NCBI RefSeq assembly: GCF_900100275.1
Contig: NZ_FNET01000006.1
Coordinates: 343,508-407,507, forward strand
Source of the DNA: Lentzea albidocapillata subsp. violacea
GTDB taxonomy: Bacteria > Actinomycetota > Actinomycetes > Mycobacteriales > Pseudonocardiaceae
Reading direction: 5' to 3'
DNA length: 64,000 bases
Part shown: positions 25,011-33,501 of the stretch, in pieces
Numbering within the stretch: position 1 is the first letter of the stretch
How the letters are laid out: the number at the start of each line of letters is the position of its first letter
Translations under genes and position numbers: made by a program
The notes under the pieces: generated by a model
What the model was told of the DNA's origin: nothing
The model's input: the letters and a program-made list of their open reading frames with translations, nothing else
Databases searched by the model: none

Positions 25011-25652
25011 ATGACCACTACCCGCACCGAGACGCTTTCCCTCACCGACGGCCGTGAGCTGCGGGTGACGATCGCCGAACCCGACTCCGCCGTGCGGGGC
25101 GGCCTCGTGGTGCTGCACGAGGCCCGCGGTATCACCGCAGGTGTGCGCACGCTCGTCAGCAGCCTTGCCGACGAGGGCTGGCTCGCGATCGCGCCGCACC
25201 TCTACGACGCGGACCGGGTACACGGTGACGACATCAAGGACCAGGTCAGCAAGCTCAACGGCGACCGGCTGCTCGCGGACACCGACGTCGCGTTCGTGTG
25301 GCTGGGCCAGCAGGGCGTGGACGCCGACCGGATGGGCGTCGTCGGGTTCGACATCGGCGGCACCGTCGCCATGGTGGTCGCCGCCAGCCGCACGATCGGC
25401 GCCGCCGTCACCGTGCAGGCGCCCGGCATCCTGGAGCCGCTCTCGGACGGCCTTCCGGCGTTGGTGGACGTGGCGGGCGACCTCACGTGCCCGTGGCTCG
25501 GCATCTTCAGCGACGAGGAGTCGGAAGAAGTGAGCAAGCTTCGTGATGCTGTGATCAGCTCCGAAACCGCGTCCGATCTGGTTCGTTTCACTGTTTCGAG
25601 TGACGAAGCATGGGTTCGTGCGTTGAACTGGTTCGACGCTCACATGAGGTAA
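25011..25652 (+). CDS. Dienelactone hydrolase-like alpha/beta-hydrolase with altered catalytic site
   Basis: 213 residues. The DLH fold is recognisable from GGLVVLHEARGITAGVR and LADEGWLAIAPHLYD through GVVGFDIGGTVAMVVA to the closing GIFSDEESEE. In active DLH the nucleophile elbow is GxCxGG; here it reads GFDIGG with Asp114 at the cysteine position. The usual catalytic His near the C-terminus is also not seen (ends SSDEAWVRALNWFDAHMR). It may therefore be a non-classical hydrolase or a binding protein. A good ribosome binding site (GGTGGGAA) supports the start. Confidence 0.82.
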   Translation: MTTTRTETLSLTDGRELRVTIAEPDSAVRGGLVVLHEARGITAGVRTLVSSLADEGWLAIAPHLYDADRVHGDDIKDQVSKLNGDRLLADTDVAFVWLGQQGVDADRMGVVGFDIGGTVAMVVAASRTIGAAVTVQAPGILEPLSDGLPALVDVAGDLTCPWLGIFSDEESEEVSKLRDAVISSETASDLVRFTVSSDEAWVRALNWFDAHMR

Positions 25653-25720
25653 GGGTCTTTCCGGCGGATTGGAACCGAACCGTCCTCCAGGTACATCTAA
25701 GGAGTGCTTCGGACGGCTGA

Positions 25721-25747
25721 CTGGGTGTAGCTGCGCGTAACACCCAG
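25721..25747 (+). promoter_or_regulatory. Hairpin in the leader of the type VII secretion cargo operon
   Basis: 8-bp perfect inverted repeat CTGGGTGT/ACACCCAG with an 11-base loop, 41 bases before the first start codon. It could be an operator or an RNA hairpin in the 5' leader. Confidence 0.4.
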
Positions 25748-25787
25748 TACTGCGGTGACGAGTTAGCAGTGCAGGGGGTTACTAGGG

Positions 25788-26342
25788 ATGGCTGAAGGCA
25801 CTGGGACAGGTACCGGGACGACCGGCGCGGCGACGACGGGCACCGTGCCGCCGGCGCAACCGCCGGCGGTGACACCGGAGGTCACGACGTCGACCACCGT
25901 GCCGATCACGGCTGAGCAGCTGGCGGCGGTGAAGCCTGTTCTCCAGCAGCAGATGCTCGTGGACAAGGCGGAGGCGAGCCATGCCGCGGCCAAGCTCGAC
26001 CAGGCGGCGGACGACGGGAAGCTGACGCTCGACGTCGACGCGGCGGACGCGTTGATCAAGGCCGTCGATGCGGCCCGGGACCAGGTGATGGACCTGTGGA
26101 AGCGTGCCACCGACCAGCTGGCCACACCGCTGCAGCTGGGGGAGAACCCGGTCGCCAAGGCGATCAGCGCGCGGTTCTCCGACCTGGCCGTCGGTGAGGA
26201 CTCGGGTGCCGCCAAGGCGTTGCTGGACCTCTTCAAGGTCCTCGACGACATCGGCAACGCCCTGCGCCGCAACCGCGACACCATTCGCGACGCCGACGAA
26301 GAGGCCGAGAAGTCGATGAAGAACGCCGGGGGGTCCTGGTGA
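25788..26342 (+). CDS. PE-like/WXG100-type helical partner, first gene of a type VII secretion cargo operon
   Basis: 184 residues. A low-complexity Thr/Pro N-terminus (~40 residues) is followed by a helical region of about 130 residues, very rich in Ala, Asp and Leu, without cysteines and with no signal peptide. Sequence alone does not give a clear PE motif. The assignment rests on its order before a PPE-like gene and an EspG gene, with a four-base GTGA overlap to the next gene. It probably forms a heterodimer with the PPE-like protein for export by an ESX system whose core genes are not in the window. Confidence 0.65.
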   Translation: MAEGTGTGTGTTGAATTGTVPPAQPPAVTPEVTTSTTVPITAEQLAAVKPVLQQQMLVDKAEASHAAAKLDQAADDGKLTLDVDAADALIKAVDAARDQVMDLWKRATDQLATPLQLGENPVAKAISARFSDLAVGEDSGAAKALLDLFKVLDDIGNALRRNRDTIRDADEEAEKSMKNAGGSW

Positions 26343-27598
26343 GCCACGGATCGCACGACAACAAGGGCAACGGAGACAAGGACGACAAGTCGTCGCACCA
26401 CGGCGACGGCAAGTACGACCGCAGCGACCTGCACGAGCCGGTCGACTGGATGACGTACACCCACGAGCAGCTCTACAAGATGGTGCACACGGGCGTGAAC
26501 CTCGACGGTGCCCAGGCCGCCGCCACGAACTGGCAGAAGATCGGCGAGGACATCGCCGGCGTGCGCACGAGCCTGCTCAAGGCCGTCGAGGACTCGTCGG
26601 TCGGCTGGGACAGCGAGTCGGCCCGGCTCGCCCGTGACGGTCTGACCGAGGTCACCAACTGGGTCGACGACACCGCGAACTACGCGACCAAGGTCTCGGC
26701 CGCGATCACGACCGAGACCAGCAACGTCGAAGCCGCGCGTGCCGCGATGCCGCCGCCTCCCAAGGCGCCGGAACCGCCGGTGCCCCCGGAGACGACGGTG
26801 CCCAGGCCGGCGCTGCAGGAGAGGTTGCGGACGGTCGACCAGGTCGACGGTTTCGCGAGCCTGCGGGAACCGCGCCTGATCGCGCAGCCGCAGACCGAGT
26901 TCGCCGGCTTCGCGACCATCGGCAGCAGCCCCGTCGACGCCCTCGCCGCCAACGACGCCTCGCACCGCCGCGCGGCGGACGTGATGGCGGCGTTCCAGCG
27001 CAACTCGGCCGCGGTCGACCAGACCGTGCCCGCGCAGTTCACGCCTCCCGTCAACCCGATCAACCCGGCGCCGGTCGGCGGCGATCTCACCGGCCGCACG
27101 CCGGCGACGCCCTCGGACGGCGCGGGCGGTGGCGCGGGTGCTCCCGTCACGACCGGCACGCAGAACCAGAACCGCGGCACCACGAACACGTCCTCGCGCT
27201 ACGGCGGCGGAGGTGCCGGTGGCCGTGGCGGCGCCGGAGGGTTCGGTGGCTTCGGCGGCATGGCCCGTCCGTTCGGCTCCGGCAGCGGCAACCAGGGCGC
27301 TGCCGCCGCCAGTGGCGCCGGCGGTGGCGCGTCCGCCGGTGGCTCGGCCGGTGTGAGCGAGGGCTCGCGCGGTGGTGGCGCCGGCGGCGCGGCGGCCGCG
27401 GCCTCGGCCGCACCCGGCAACACGACCAAGGCGTTCCAGAACCCGCTCGCTATGGGCGGCGCGCCGATGGCCGGTGCCCCCATGGCCGGCGGCGGCCAGA
27501 ACGACTCGAAGGAACACAAGACGGCGAGCTACCTGGAAGAGGACGACAACGTCTTCGGCCTGGATCGCAAGGCGGCCCCGCCGGTGATCGGTCAGTGA
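26339..27598 (+). CDS. PPE domain-containing type VII secretion substrate
   Basis: 419 residues, GTG start. A charged His/Asp-rich N-terminus of ~30 residues leads to a PPE-like helical domain at about 35-145. Its segments include THEQLYKMVHTGVNLDGAQ, NWQKIGEDIAGVRTSLL and SVGWDSESARLARDGL. A proline-rich hinge follows (MPPPPKAPEPPVPPE), then a Gly/Ala/Ser-rich tail of ~150 residues. The C-terminal 30 residues (KTASYLEEDDNVFGLDRKAAPPVIG) look like a conserved export or recognition motif seen in actinomycete PPE proteins. It is translationally coupled at both ends by GTGA overlaps, so stoichiometry with the PE-like and EspG proteins is probably controlled. Confidence 0.82.
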   Translation: MSHGSHDNKGNGDKDDKSSHHGDGKYDRSDLHEPVDWMTYTHEQLYKMVHTGVNLDGAQAAATNWQKIGEDIAGVRTSLLKAVEDSSVGWDSESARLARDGLTEVTNWVDDTANYATKVSAAITTETSNVEAARAAMPPPPKAPEPPVPPETTVPRPALQERLRTVDQVDGFASLREPRLIAQPQTEFAGFATIGSSPVDALAANDASHRRAADVMAAFQRNSAAVDQTVPAQFTPPVNPINPAPVGGDLTGRTPATPSDGAGGGAGAPVTTGTQNQNRGTTNTSSRYGGGGAGGRGGAGGFGGFGGMARPFGSGSGNQGAAAASGAGGGASAGGSAGVSEGSRGGGAGGAAAAASAAPGNTTKAFQNPLAMGGAPMAGAPMAGGGQNDSKEHKTASYLEEDDNVFGLDRKAAPPVIGQ

Positions 27599-28350
27599 CC
27601 GAACGCCAGTACACGGTGAGCTCGCAGGAGTTCTTCCTGCTGTGGCAGGCCGTGCACGGCGAGGACCGCGTCGTGCCGCTCGGTACGCCCCACGTCGGGG
27701 CCACCCGAGCGGCGCGGCAGCGTCTCGTCGACGAGAGCTCACGGACGTTGCAGGCCCGCCGGCTGGGCACGGTCCAGCGCCCGGATCCCGACCTGAGGGC
27801 GTTGATCAGCGGCCTCGGCGAGTTCGACCGGGCGTTGGAGATCGCGTACTTCAAGGGCACCGAACTGGCCCGCGGCATCGCGTGCGCCGGCTGGGGCGGT
27901 GCCTTCGCCGCCCGCGTGAACGGCGAGGTGCACCTGTACCCGTTCCATCCGACGTCGCTGGCCTCGGCCACGGTGTCGTCGTTGCCAGGTCTCGCACCGG
28001 GCACCGGCCGTGCCGTGAACGTGCGCTGGGACGACTACGTCCGCGCGGGCCAGGCGGGCGAGCAGGACGGCAAGCAGGCGTTCCTGGAGGTCCTGCGCGA
28101 CGCGGGTATCCGCGAGCCGGAGGCGCACAACCTGATGCGGATCGTCACGTCCCGCATCGGCGGCGGCGAACTGGGCCTGACCGCCCGCAACCGCGACGGC
28201 GTGCCCCGACCGACCGGCCGATCGGTCTCGTGGCTCGACACCCGCGAGGGCCGCTACCTCCTGCGCAGGCAGGACGGCTGGCTCGTGCTGGCCCCGGCCG
28301 ACGCCTCACGCCTGACCAGCGCCGTCGACGAGTTGATCGCGGCGGGATAG
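27595..28350 (+). CDS. EspG family type VII secretion chaperone
   Basis: 251 residues. It opens with the family form YTVSSQEFFLLWQAVHGEDRVVPL and has a central helical segment (EIAYFKGTELARGIACAGWGG). The C-terminus contains the conserved GRSVSWLDTREGRYLLRR and LVLAPADASRLTSAVDELI. EspG proteins bind the tips of cognate PE-PPE dimers in the cytosol and keep them export-ready, which fits its place directly after the PPE gene (GTGA overlap). Cargo-plus-chaperone sets distant from the ESX core are common in Pseudonocardiaceae. Confidence 0.88.
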   Translation: MTERQYTVSSQEFFLLWQAVHGEDRVVPLGTPHVGATRAARQRLVDESSRTLQARRLGTVQRPDPDLRALISGLGEFDRALEIAYFKGTELARGIACAGWGGAFAARVNGEVHLYPFHPTSLASATVSSLPGLAPGTGRAVNVRWDDYVRAGQAGEQDGKQAFLEVLRDAGIREPEAHNLMRIVTSRIGGGELGLTARNRDGVPRPTGRSVSWLDTREGRYLLRRQDGWLVLAPADASRLTSAVDELIAAG

Positions 28351-28425
28351 TTCCACATCGGTGGGCTGGCGCAAGTCCGCCAATCACACATGGACGTGCG
28401 GTTGTGCCTCGGTTAGACATGGGGC

Positions 28426-30369
28426 ATGACCGACACCGACGTCGAACTGCTGTGGCGCCCGGACCCCACGAGGGACAACGGGATGACCGCCTTTCGGACC
28501 TGGCTCTCCGAGCAGGGCCGCGACCTCCCCGACTACGAGTCGCTGTGGGAGTGGTCCGTCTCAGACCTCGAGGGGTTCTGGGGCGCCATAGCTTCGTACT
28601 TCGACGTCAGGTTCCACACCGAACCGTCACGCGTGCTGGGTGCCACGGAGATGCCCGGCGCCGAGTGGTTCCCCGGTGCCACCCTGAACTACGCCGAGCA
28701 CGCGCTGCGGCGCGGAGGCGACGACGACCTCGCCGTGATCTTCCATCGCGAAGACGGCGTCACCTCTTCTTTGACGTTCGGCACGCTGCGCTCTCGCGTT
28801 GCCGCTTTCCGGACCGCATTGGCCTCCCTGGGCGTCGCCAAGGGCGACCGGGTGGTGGCACTGGTCCCCAACGCCCCCGAGGCCCTCATCGCCTTCCTGG
28901 CGGCCGCCTCGCTGGGCGCCACGTGGTCGTCCTGCTCCCCGGACTTCGGCGCCCGCGCCGTGGCCGACCGCTTCACCCAGATCGAGCCCGTGGTGTTCGT
29001 GGCGGTCTCGGGCTACGTCTACAACGGACGGTCGTTCGACTGCCGCCCGGTCGTGGAGGAGATCCGCGCGCAGATCCCGTCGCTGCGCGCCACGGTCCTG
29101 ATCGACTACCTGGACAACGGCTCGACCCTGCCGGACACGCTGTCGTTCACGGAACTGGTGGCCGCTCACCAGGGCGTCGCGCTGGAGTTCACCCCGGTGC
29201 CGTTCGACCACCCGCTGTGGGTGCTCTACTCGTCCGGCACCACCGGCCTGCCCAAGGGCATCGTCCAGGGCCACGGCGGCATCGTGCTGGAACACCTCAA
29301 GATGCTGGGCCTGCACAGCGACCTCGGCCCCGGCGACCGCTTCTTCTGGTTCACCACCACCGGCTGGATGATGTGGAACTACCTGGTGGGCGCCCTCATG
29401 GTCGGCACCACGATCGTCCTGTACGACGGCAGCCCGGCGTTCCCGTCGCTGAACGTGTTGTGGCACTTGGCCGAACAGCACCGCGTGACCTACTTCGGCA
29501 CCTCGGCCCCGTACGTCCAGTCGTGCCTGAAGGAGGGCATCGACCCGTCCGCCCGCTACGACCTGACGGGCCTGCGCGTCGTCGGCTCGACCGGCGCACC
29601 CCTGACCCCTGAAGGCTTCCGCTGGATCGCCTCCGCCGTAGGCAAGGACGTCCAGATCGCCTCCGTCTCCGGCGGCACCGACCTCTGCACCGCCTTCGTG
29701 GCAGCCTCCCCGGACCGTCCCGTCTGGCTGGGCGAACTCTCCTGCCGAGCCCTCGGCGCCGCGGTCTTCGCGTACGACGAGTCCGGTACCGCGCTGGACA
29801 ACGAGGTCGGCGAACTCGTCATCACCAAGCCGATGCCGTCCATGCCGGTCTACTTCTGGGGCGACGAGGACGGCTCACGCCTCCGCGACGCGTACTTCGA
29901 CACATATCCCGGAATCTGGCGCCACGGCGACTGGATCCGCATCACCCCGCGAGGCTCGGCGGTGATCTACGGCCGCTCCGACTCGACCCTGAACCGCGGC
30001 GGCGTCCGCATGGGCACCTCGGAGTTCTACCGCGTGGTCGAGTCGATCGAGGGCGTCGTCGACTCCCTGGTGATCGACACCTCGGGCGTGACCGAGGGCG
30101 AACTCCTCTGCTTCGTCGTGCTGGACGGAGTAACGCTGCCCGACGTGGAACCGTTGCTACGCCGTGAATTGCGCGCATCGTTGTCCCCTCGCCACGTCCC
30201 GAACCGCTTCGTGGCGGTGGCCGAGATCCCCAGGACTCTCAACGGCAAGAAGTGCGAGGTCCCGGTCAAGAAGATCCTCGCCGGCATGGACCCGGACCGA
30301 GCCGTCAGCCGGGGCGCCCTCCGCAATCCCGAGTCCCTCCAACCGTTCCTGGAAATCGCCTCGGAATGA
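28426..30369 (+). CDS. Acetoacetyl-CoA synthetase
   Basis: 647 residues, close to the family's usual ~650, ANL superfamily. The AMP-binding motif is YSSGTTGLPKGIVQGHGG; the acetoacetate-specific surroundings include FFWFTTTGWMMWNYLVGALM and VSGGTDLCTAF. The C-terminal lysine region is RTLNGKKCEVPVKKILAG. It activates acetoacetate with ATP and CoA and feeds ketone bodies to lipid or polyketide synthesis. The gene stands alone, with a terminator after it. Confidence 0.94.
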   Translation: MTDTDVELLWRPDPTRDNGMTAFRTWLSEQGRDLPDYESLWEWSVSDLEGFWGAIASYFDVRFHTEPSRVLGATEMPGAEWFPGATLNYAEHALRRGGDDDLAVIFHREDGVTSSLTFGTLRSRVAAFRTALASLGVAKGDRVVALVPNAPEALIAFLAAASLGATWSSCSPDFGARAVADRFTQIEPVVFVAVSGYVYNGRSFDCRPVVEEIRAQIPSLRATVLIDYLDNGSTLPDTLSFTELVAAHQGVALEFTPVPFDHPLWVLYSSGTTGLPKGIVQGHGGIVLEHLKMLGLHSDLGPGDRFFWFTTTGWMMWNYLVGALMVGTTIVLYDGSPAFPSLNVLWHLAEQHRVTYFGTSAPYVQSCLKEGIDPSARYDLTGLRVVGSTGAPLTPEGFRWIASAVGKDVQIASVSGGTDLCTAFVAASPDRPVWLGELSCRALGAAVFAYDESGTALDNEVGELVITKPMPSMPVYFWGDEDGSRLRDAYFDTYPGIWRHGDWIRITPRGSAVIYGRSDSTLNRGGVRMGTSEFYRVVESIEGVVDSLVIDTSGVTEGELLCFVVLDGVTLPDVEPLLRRELRASLSPRHVPNRFVAVAEIPRTLNGKKCEVPVKKILAGMDPDRAVSRGALRNPESLQPFLEIASE

Positions 30370-30402
30370 TCTAGGTCACGCCGCGCGCGGCGACCAGGAC
30401 TT

Positions 30403-30470
30403 TAACGCCCCTCTTCACCCCTCTGAACGTGCTCTGACCAGCAGGTTCTGGCGTAGGAGGGGGGCGTTTT
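30403..30470 (+). terminator. Terminator-like inverted repeat after the acetoacetyl-CoA synthetase gene
   Basis: AACGCCCCTC pairs with GAGGGGGGCGTT across a long loop and is followed by TTTT. The loop contains a weaker inner stem. Confidence 0.55.
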
Positions 30471-30524
30471 GCAACTCGGTTGAGGACCTGTGTAACCTAT
30501 GTCCCGTGGCCGAGGATGGTCCCG

Positions 30525-30614
30525 GGAGGCTTCGCCTAGTCTGGTCTATGGCGCCGCACTGCTAATGCGGTTTGGGGTAACCCCCCATCCCGGGTTCAAA
30601 TCCCGGAGCCTCCG
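30525..30614 (+). tRNA. tRNA-Ser(GCT)
   Basis: A 90-nt class II tRNA with acceptor stem GGAGGCT/AGCCTCC, anticodon loop ACTGCTAAT (anticodon GCT), a long variable arm and T-arm CGGGTTCAAATCCCG. Confidence 0.96.
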
Positions 30615-30640
30615 CAAGGCCGAGCCTCTTGAGGATCGGT

Positions 30641-30646
30641 TACAAT
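30641..30646 (+). promoter_or_regulatory. -10 element of the tRNA-Arg gene
   Basis: TACAAT ten bases before the first tRNA base, in the 41-bp gap between the two tRNA genes. This AT-rich block is unusual locally. No good -35 is seen, so the two tRNAs may also be co-transcribed. Confidence 0.45.
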
Positions 30647-30655
30647 TTAATACAC

Positions 30656-30728
30656 GCGCTCGTAGCTCAACGGATAGAGCATCTGACTACGGATCAGAAG
30701 GTTGCAGGTTCGAATCCTGCCGAGCGCA
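30656..30728 (+). tRNA. tRNA-Arg(ACG)
   Basis: A 73-nt cloverleaf with acceptor stem GCGCTCG/CGAGCGC, anticodon ACG in GACTACGGATC and T-arm GCAGGTTCGAATCCTGC. The wobble A34 is the substrate of TadA, encoded at 55 kb. Confidence 0.96.
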
Positions 30729-30734
30729 CTGACT

Positions 30735-30771
30735 CAGGGCCCCTGTGGAGAAGTTTTCCACAGGGGCCCTG
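30735..30771 (+). terminator. Strong terminator after the tRNA-Ser/tRNA-Arg pair
   Basis: 15-bp perfect inverted repeat CAGGGCCCCTGTGGA/TCCACAGGGGCCCTG with a GAAGTTT-type loop, starting seven bases after the tRNA-Arg. Confidence 0.85.
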
Positions 30772-30933
30772 ATCTCATTTCCGGCCCTGCGAGTGCCGAC
30801 CCAGATCGTGGACAACCCCGCTGAGCGGACACTACGTTGAGATTCGCCGGTGCTGGTCGACTTCGGTGTGGCCGACGAGTTCTCGCGGGCCTTCGATGAG
30901 CGGCCGCAAGCTCAACACGAAAGGCCGGGTTTG

Positions 30934-31776
30934 GTGAACACCACTGTCGAGCAACAGGTCCGCGAGTACTACGACCACGCAGGACCCGCCTACCACGCGC
31001 TCATGGGGCAGTTCTGGCACCACGGAGACCTGGCAGCCGAACGGGCGGGGTTGTCGCCCGAGGAGGCGGCGAAGGCGTTGGCGCGCAAGCAGATCGACGC
31101 GGCCGGGTTGCGGCCGGGCGGGACCGGGCTGGACTTCGGCAGCGGCGTCGGCGGGACGGCGGTGTACACCGCGAAGATCTCCGGAGCGAATGTCGTCGGC
31201 ATCTCCAACAACGAGTGGTTGTCGGCGCAGGCGCGCGCGTATGCGGCCGAGCAGGGGATGAGTGAGCGGGCCGCGTTCCTGACGGTCGGCGACGAGGACT
31301 ACAAGACCCTGGTCGCGTGGCCGGCCGGGTCGCTGGACATGGTCAGCTTCTACGAGTCGGTGTGTCATCTGCCGGAGAAGGCCGCCTTCTTCACCGCGGC
31401 GTTCCGGGTCCTCAAGCCCGGTGCCTGCCTGGTCGGGGTCGACTGGATCCGCCGGCCGTTCGGCGAGCACCTGACCGAGGAGCAGATCGCGCCGTTCATC
31501 GGGCCGGTGGAACAGGTCATCTCCATCCCGCGGCTCGGCACGCTGGACGAGTACCGCGAGATGATGTCGGCCGCCGGCTTCGTCGTCGAGGCCGCCGAGG
31601 ACCTCTACCCGGACGTCGAGTGCTGGGGCAGCACGCCGCCGGACGACGGCCAGGGCTGGGGTGAGTACGCCGGCGAGCAGAACACCGTGATCCACGACGG
31701 CAAGCGCGTGCTCGACGCCGCTCGGGCCGCCGGTGTCTTCTCGGTCGCGCGGTGGGTCGCGCGCAAGCCCGGCTGA
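30934..31776 (+). CDS. Class I SAM-dependent methyltransferase (gPPMT/sterol-methyltransferase-like)
   Basis: 280 residues. Motif I is GLDFGSGVGGTAVYTA, motif II is VVGISNNEWLSAQAR and the post-motif region is MVSFYESVCHLPEKAAFF. The opening VREYYDHAGPAYHALMGQFWHHGDL with GISNNE resembles enzymes that methylate prenyl diphosphates, sterols or small amines. No terpene synthase is adjacent, so the substrate stays open. I use the GTG at 30934 because a purine-rich AAAGGCCGGG precedes it and family homology begins there; a GTG at 30850 is in frame. Confidence 0.8.
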   Translation: MNTTVEQQVREYYDHAGPAYHALMGQFWHHGDLAAERAGLSPEEAAKALARKQIDAAGLRPGGTGLDFGSGVGGTAVYTAKISGANVVGISNNEWLSAQARAYAAEQGMSERAAFLTVGDEDYKTLVAWPAGSLDMVSFYESVCHLPEKAAFFTAAFRVLKPGACLVGVDWIRRPFGEHLTEEQIAPFIGPVEQVISIPRLGTLDEYREMMSAAGFVVEAAEDLYPDVECWGSTPPDDGQGWGEYAGEQNTVIHDGKRVLDAARAAGVFSVARWVARKPG

Positions 31777-31786
31777 GCCGAGCGAA

Positions 31787-31812
31787 CCCGGCCCCGTCCG
31801 CACGGGGCCGGG
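31787..31812 (+). terminator. Hairpin terminator after the methyltransferase gene
   Basis: Perfect 11-bp inverted repeat CCCGGCCCCGT/ACGGGGCCGGG with a four-base loop, 11 bases after the stop codon. No T run. Confidence 0.7.
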
Positions 31813-31837
31813 CCGCACATGACGGCATCATCGGAGG

Positions 31838-32332
31838 ATGACGGTTCTGGCAGGCAAGGCCGTGGTGATCAACGACGTCGACGAGCCGCTCGCCGACCTG
31901 ATCACGTCCAGGGGCGGCAAGGCCGTCGTCAGCGTCGGGCCGGTGCAGGATCCCGATCAGGCCGAGGCCATGGTCGGCACCTGCACGGTGGCGTTCGATC
32001 GTCAACCTCGGCTCGGTCGCGATGGTCGGGCAGCTGACCGCGCTCACCTACTCCGCATCCAAAGGGGCCGTCGCCAGCATCACGGCCGGTGCGGGCCGCC
32101 GCCGGAGACGATCGCGCCACTGGTCACGTACCTGCTGAGCGACCGCTCCGCGAAGATCACCGGGCAGCTCATCCGGTTCGCCAACCAGAAGCTGCACGTC
32201 ATGGGGCAGACCTCGCCGAGGGAACCCGTTCTCGAACGCGAGGCGTGGGACGTCGACTCGATCGCCGAGGCCTTCGAGCGGCAGATCGTGCCGGAGGACC
32301 CCGCCAGGGTCCGATGGGGTGTCGGAAGGTGA
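31838..32332 (+). pseudogene. Short-chain dehydrogenase (SDR) pseudogene with deletions and frameshift
   Basis: The open frame begins like a complete SDR (MTVLAGKAVV) but jumps straight to INDVDEPLADLITSRGGKAV, so the TGxxxGxG cofactor loop is deleted. After VAFDR the true coding continues in another frame from about 31995, reading SIVNLGSVAMVGQLTALTYS then the SDR catalytic YSASKG. The original frame resumes with ETIAPLVTYLLSDRSAKITG. The distal part matches the C-terminal region of multifunctional-type SDRs. At least one frameshift and two in-frame or junction deletions show a recently inactivated gene. Confidence 0.8.
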
Positions 32333-32381
32333 CGCACGCCTGATCTCCAGGCAGAGTGGCGGCGTGGAGCAGCGGGAGATC

Positions 32382-32690
32382 ATGCAGCGGGCGCTCGGCG
32401 TCCTGACGCTCACCTACGACGGCGCCGGATCCAACGACTACCTGCGCATGGCCCTCAAGTCGTTGCAGGAGGGCGTGTTCAGTTACGAGGTCAAGGTCGA
32501 CGGCGAGCTCAACGAGGCCGGGCAGCAGGCCCTCAAGCAGGCGATGGACCAGGTGCTGTCGCAGTTCGGCTGGTTCACGGCGGGGCTGCTCTACGCCTTC
32601 CACGGCGTCGCTCAGGCGTACGAGAACGACTACGAGGAAGCCGACGTGCAGGAGGTCCTGCGGCAGCTCGCGATCAGGCTCGCCGACTGA
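32382..32690 (+). CDS. Small helical protein of unknown function
   Basis: 102 residues from an ATG with GGGAG five bases upstream; longer starts (32319, 32364) lack such a site. Predominantly helical, acidic C-terminus (YENDYEEADVQEVLRQLAIRLAD), no signal peptide and no cysteine. The middle (QALKQAMDQVLSQFGWFTAGLLYAFHG) could be an amphipathic helical pair. I do not recognise the family. It lies after the SDR relic and overlaps the convergent hydrolase gene by 17 bp. Confidence 0.6.
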   Translation: MQRALGVLTLTYDGAGSNDYLRMALKSLQEGVFSYEVKVDGELNEAGQQALKQAMDQVLSQFGWFTAGLLYAFHGVAQAYENDYEEADVQEVLRQLAIRLAD

Positions 32691-33495
32691 CCAGCTCGGC
32701 GCGCACGCCGTCGGAGAACGGGGTCCACGCCTCGACCGCCCACGGTCCGAAACGCAGGTCGGTCAGGGCCACGCAGGCCGCGGAGATCTCCGGATCGACC
32801 CACAGGAACGTGCCGGACTGCCCGAAGTGGCCGAAGGTGCGCGGTGAGAAGGAAAGCCCCGTCCAGTGCGGTGACTTCGAGTCGCGGATCTCGAAGCCGA
32901 GGCCCCAGTCGTTCGGCTTCTGCATCCCGTAACCGGGCAGCACGCCGTTCAGGCCGGGGAACACGACGGACGTCGCCTCGGCCACCAGCTCGGCGGAGAC
33001 CAGGCGTGGCGACAGCAGCTCGGCCGCGAACAACGCCAGGTCGGCGGCGCAGGACTCGGCACCGGCCCCCGCCGAACCGGCCAGCGCGGACGAATTCATC
33101 CCCAACGGCGCGAAGACAGCCTCGTGCAGATAAGTCGCGAACGGCATCTCGCACGCCTCGCCCACAAAGGACGCCAGCACGTCGAAGCCCGCGTTCGAGT
33201 AGATCCGGCGGGTACCGGGAGCGGCCTGCACCTCGGCCTTGTCGAACGCGTAACCGGCGGTGTGCGCGATCAGGTGCCGGACCGTCGAACCCTCGGGGCC
33301 GGCCGGCTGGTCCCACTCGACCGCGCCCTCCTCGACCGCCACCAGCACCGCGTACGACGTCAGCAGCTTCGTGACGGACGCGAGCGGGAACACGCGCTGC
33401 TGATCACCCAGCGAGCCGGCCACGCCGTCGGGGGTGACCACCGCCACCGCCACGTTCCCGACAGGCCAGGTCGACGCAACTTCCACGCTCCGCAT
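32674..33495 (-). CDS. Serine hydrolase of the beta-lactamase/class C (PF00144) family
   Basis: 273 residues. The catalytic SxxK motif is SVTK in FPLASVTKLLTSYAVL, the second motif YSN is in RRIYSNAGFDVL and the third (KTG-like) region reads FGHFGQSGTFLW. It has no signal peptide, so it is probably a cytoplasmic esterase or peptidase-like enzyme rather than a resistance beta-lactamase. It is divergent from the RNase Z gene across 23 bp that contain a 12-bp perfect palindrome. Confidence 0.88.
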   Translation of the reverse strand: MRSVEVASTWPVGNVAVAVVTPDGVAGSLGDQQRVFPLASVTKLLTSYAVLVAVEEGAVEWDQPAGPEGSTVRHLIAHTAGYAFDKAEVQAAPGTRRIYSNAGFDVLASFVGEACEMPFATYLHEAVFAPLGMNSSALAGSAGAGAESCAADLALFAAELLSPRLVSAELVAEATSVVFPGLNGVLPGYGMQKPNDWGLGFEIRDSKSPHWTGLSFSPRTFGHFGQSGTFLWVDPEISAACVALTDLRFGPWAVEAWTPFSDGVRAELVSRRA

Positions 33496-33501
33496 GGGAC
33501 A

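Noticed and set aside
32674..33495. Antibiotic-resistance beta-lactamase.
   Set aside because: The SxxK/YSN fold is right, but there is no signal peptide and the third motif is not KTG. A housekeeping esterase or peptidase role is more likely.
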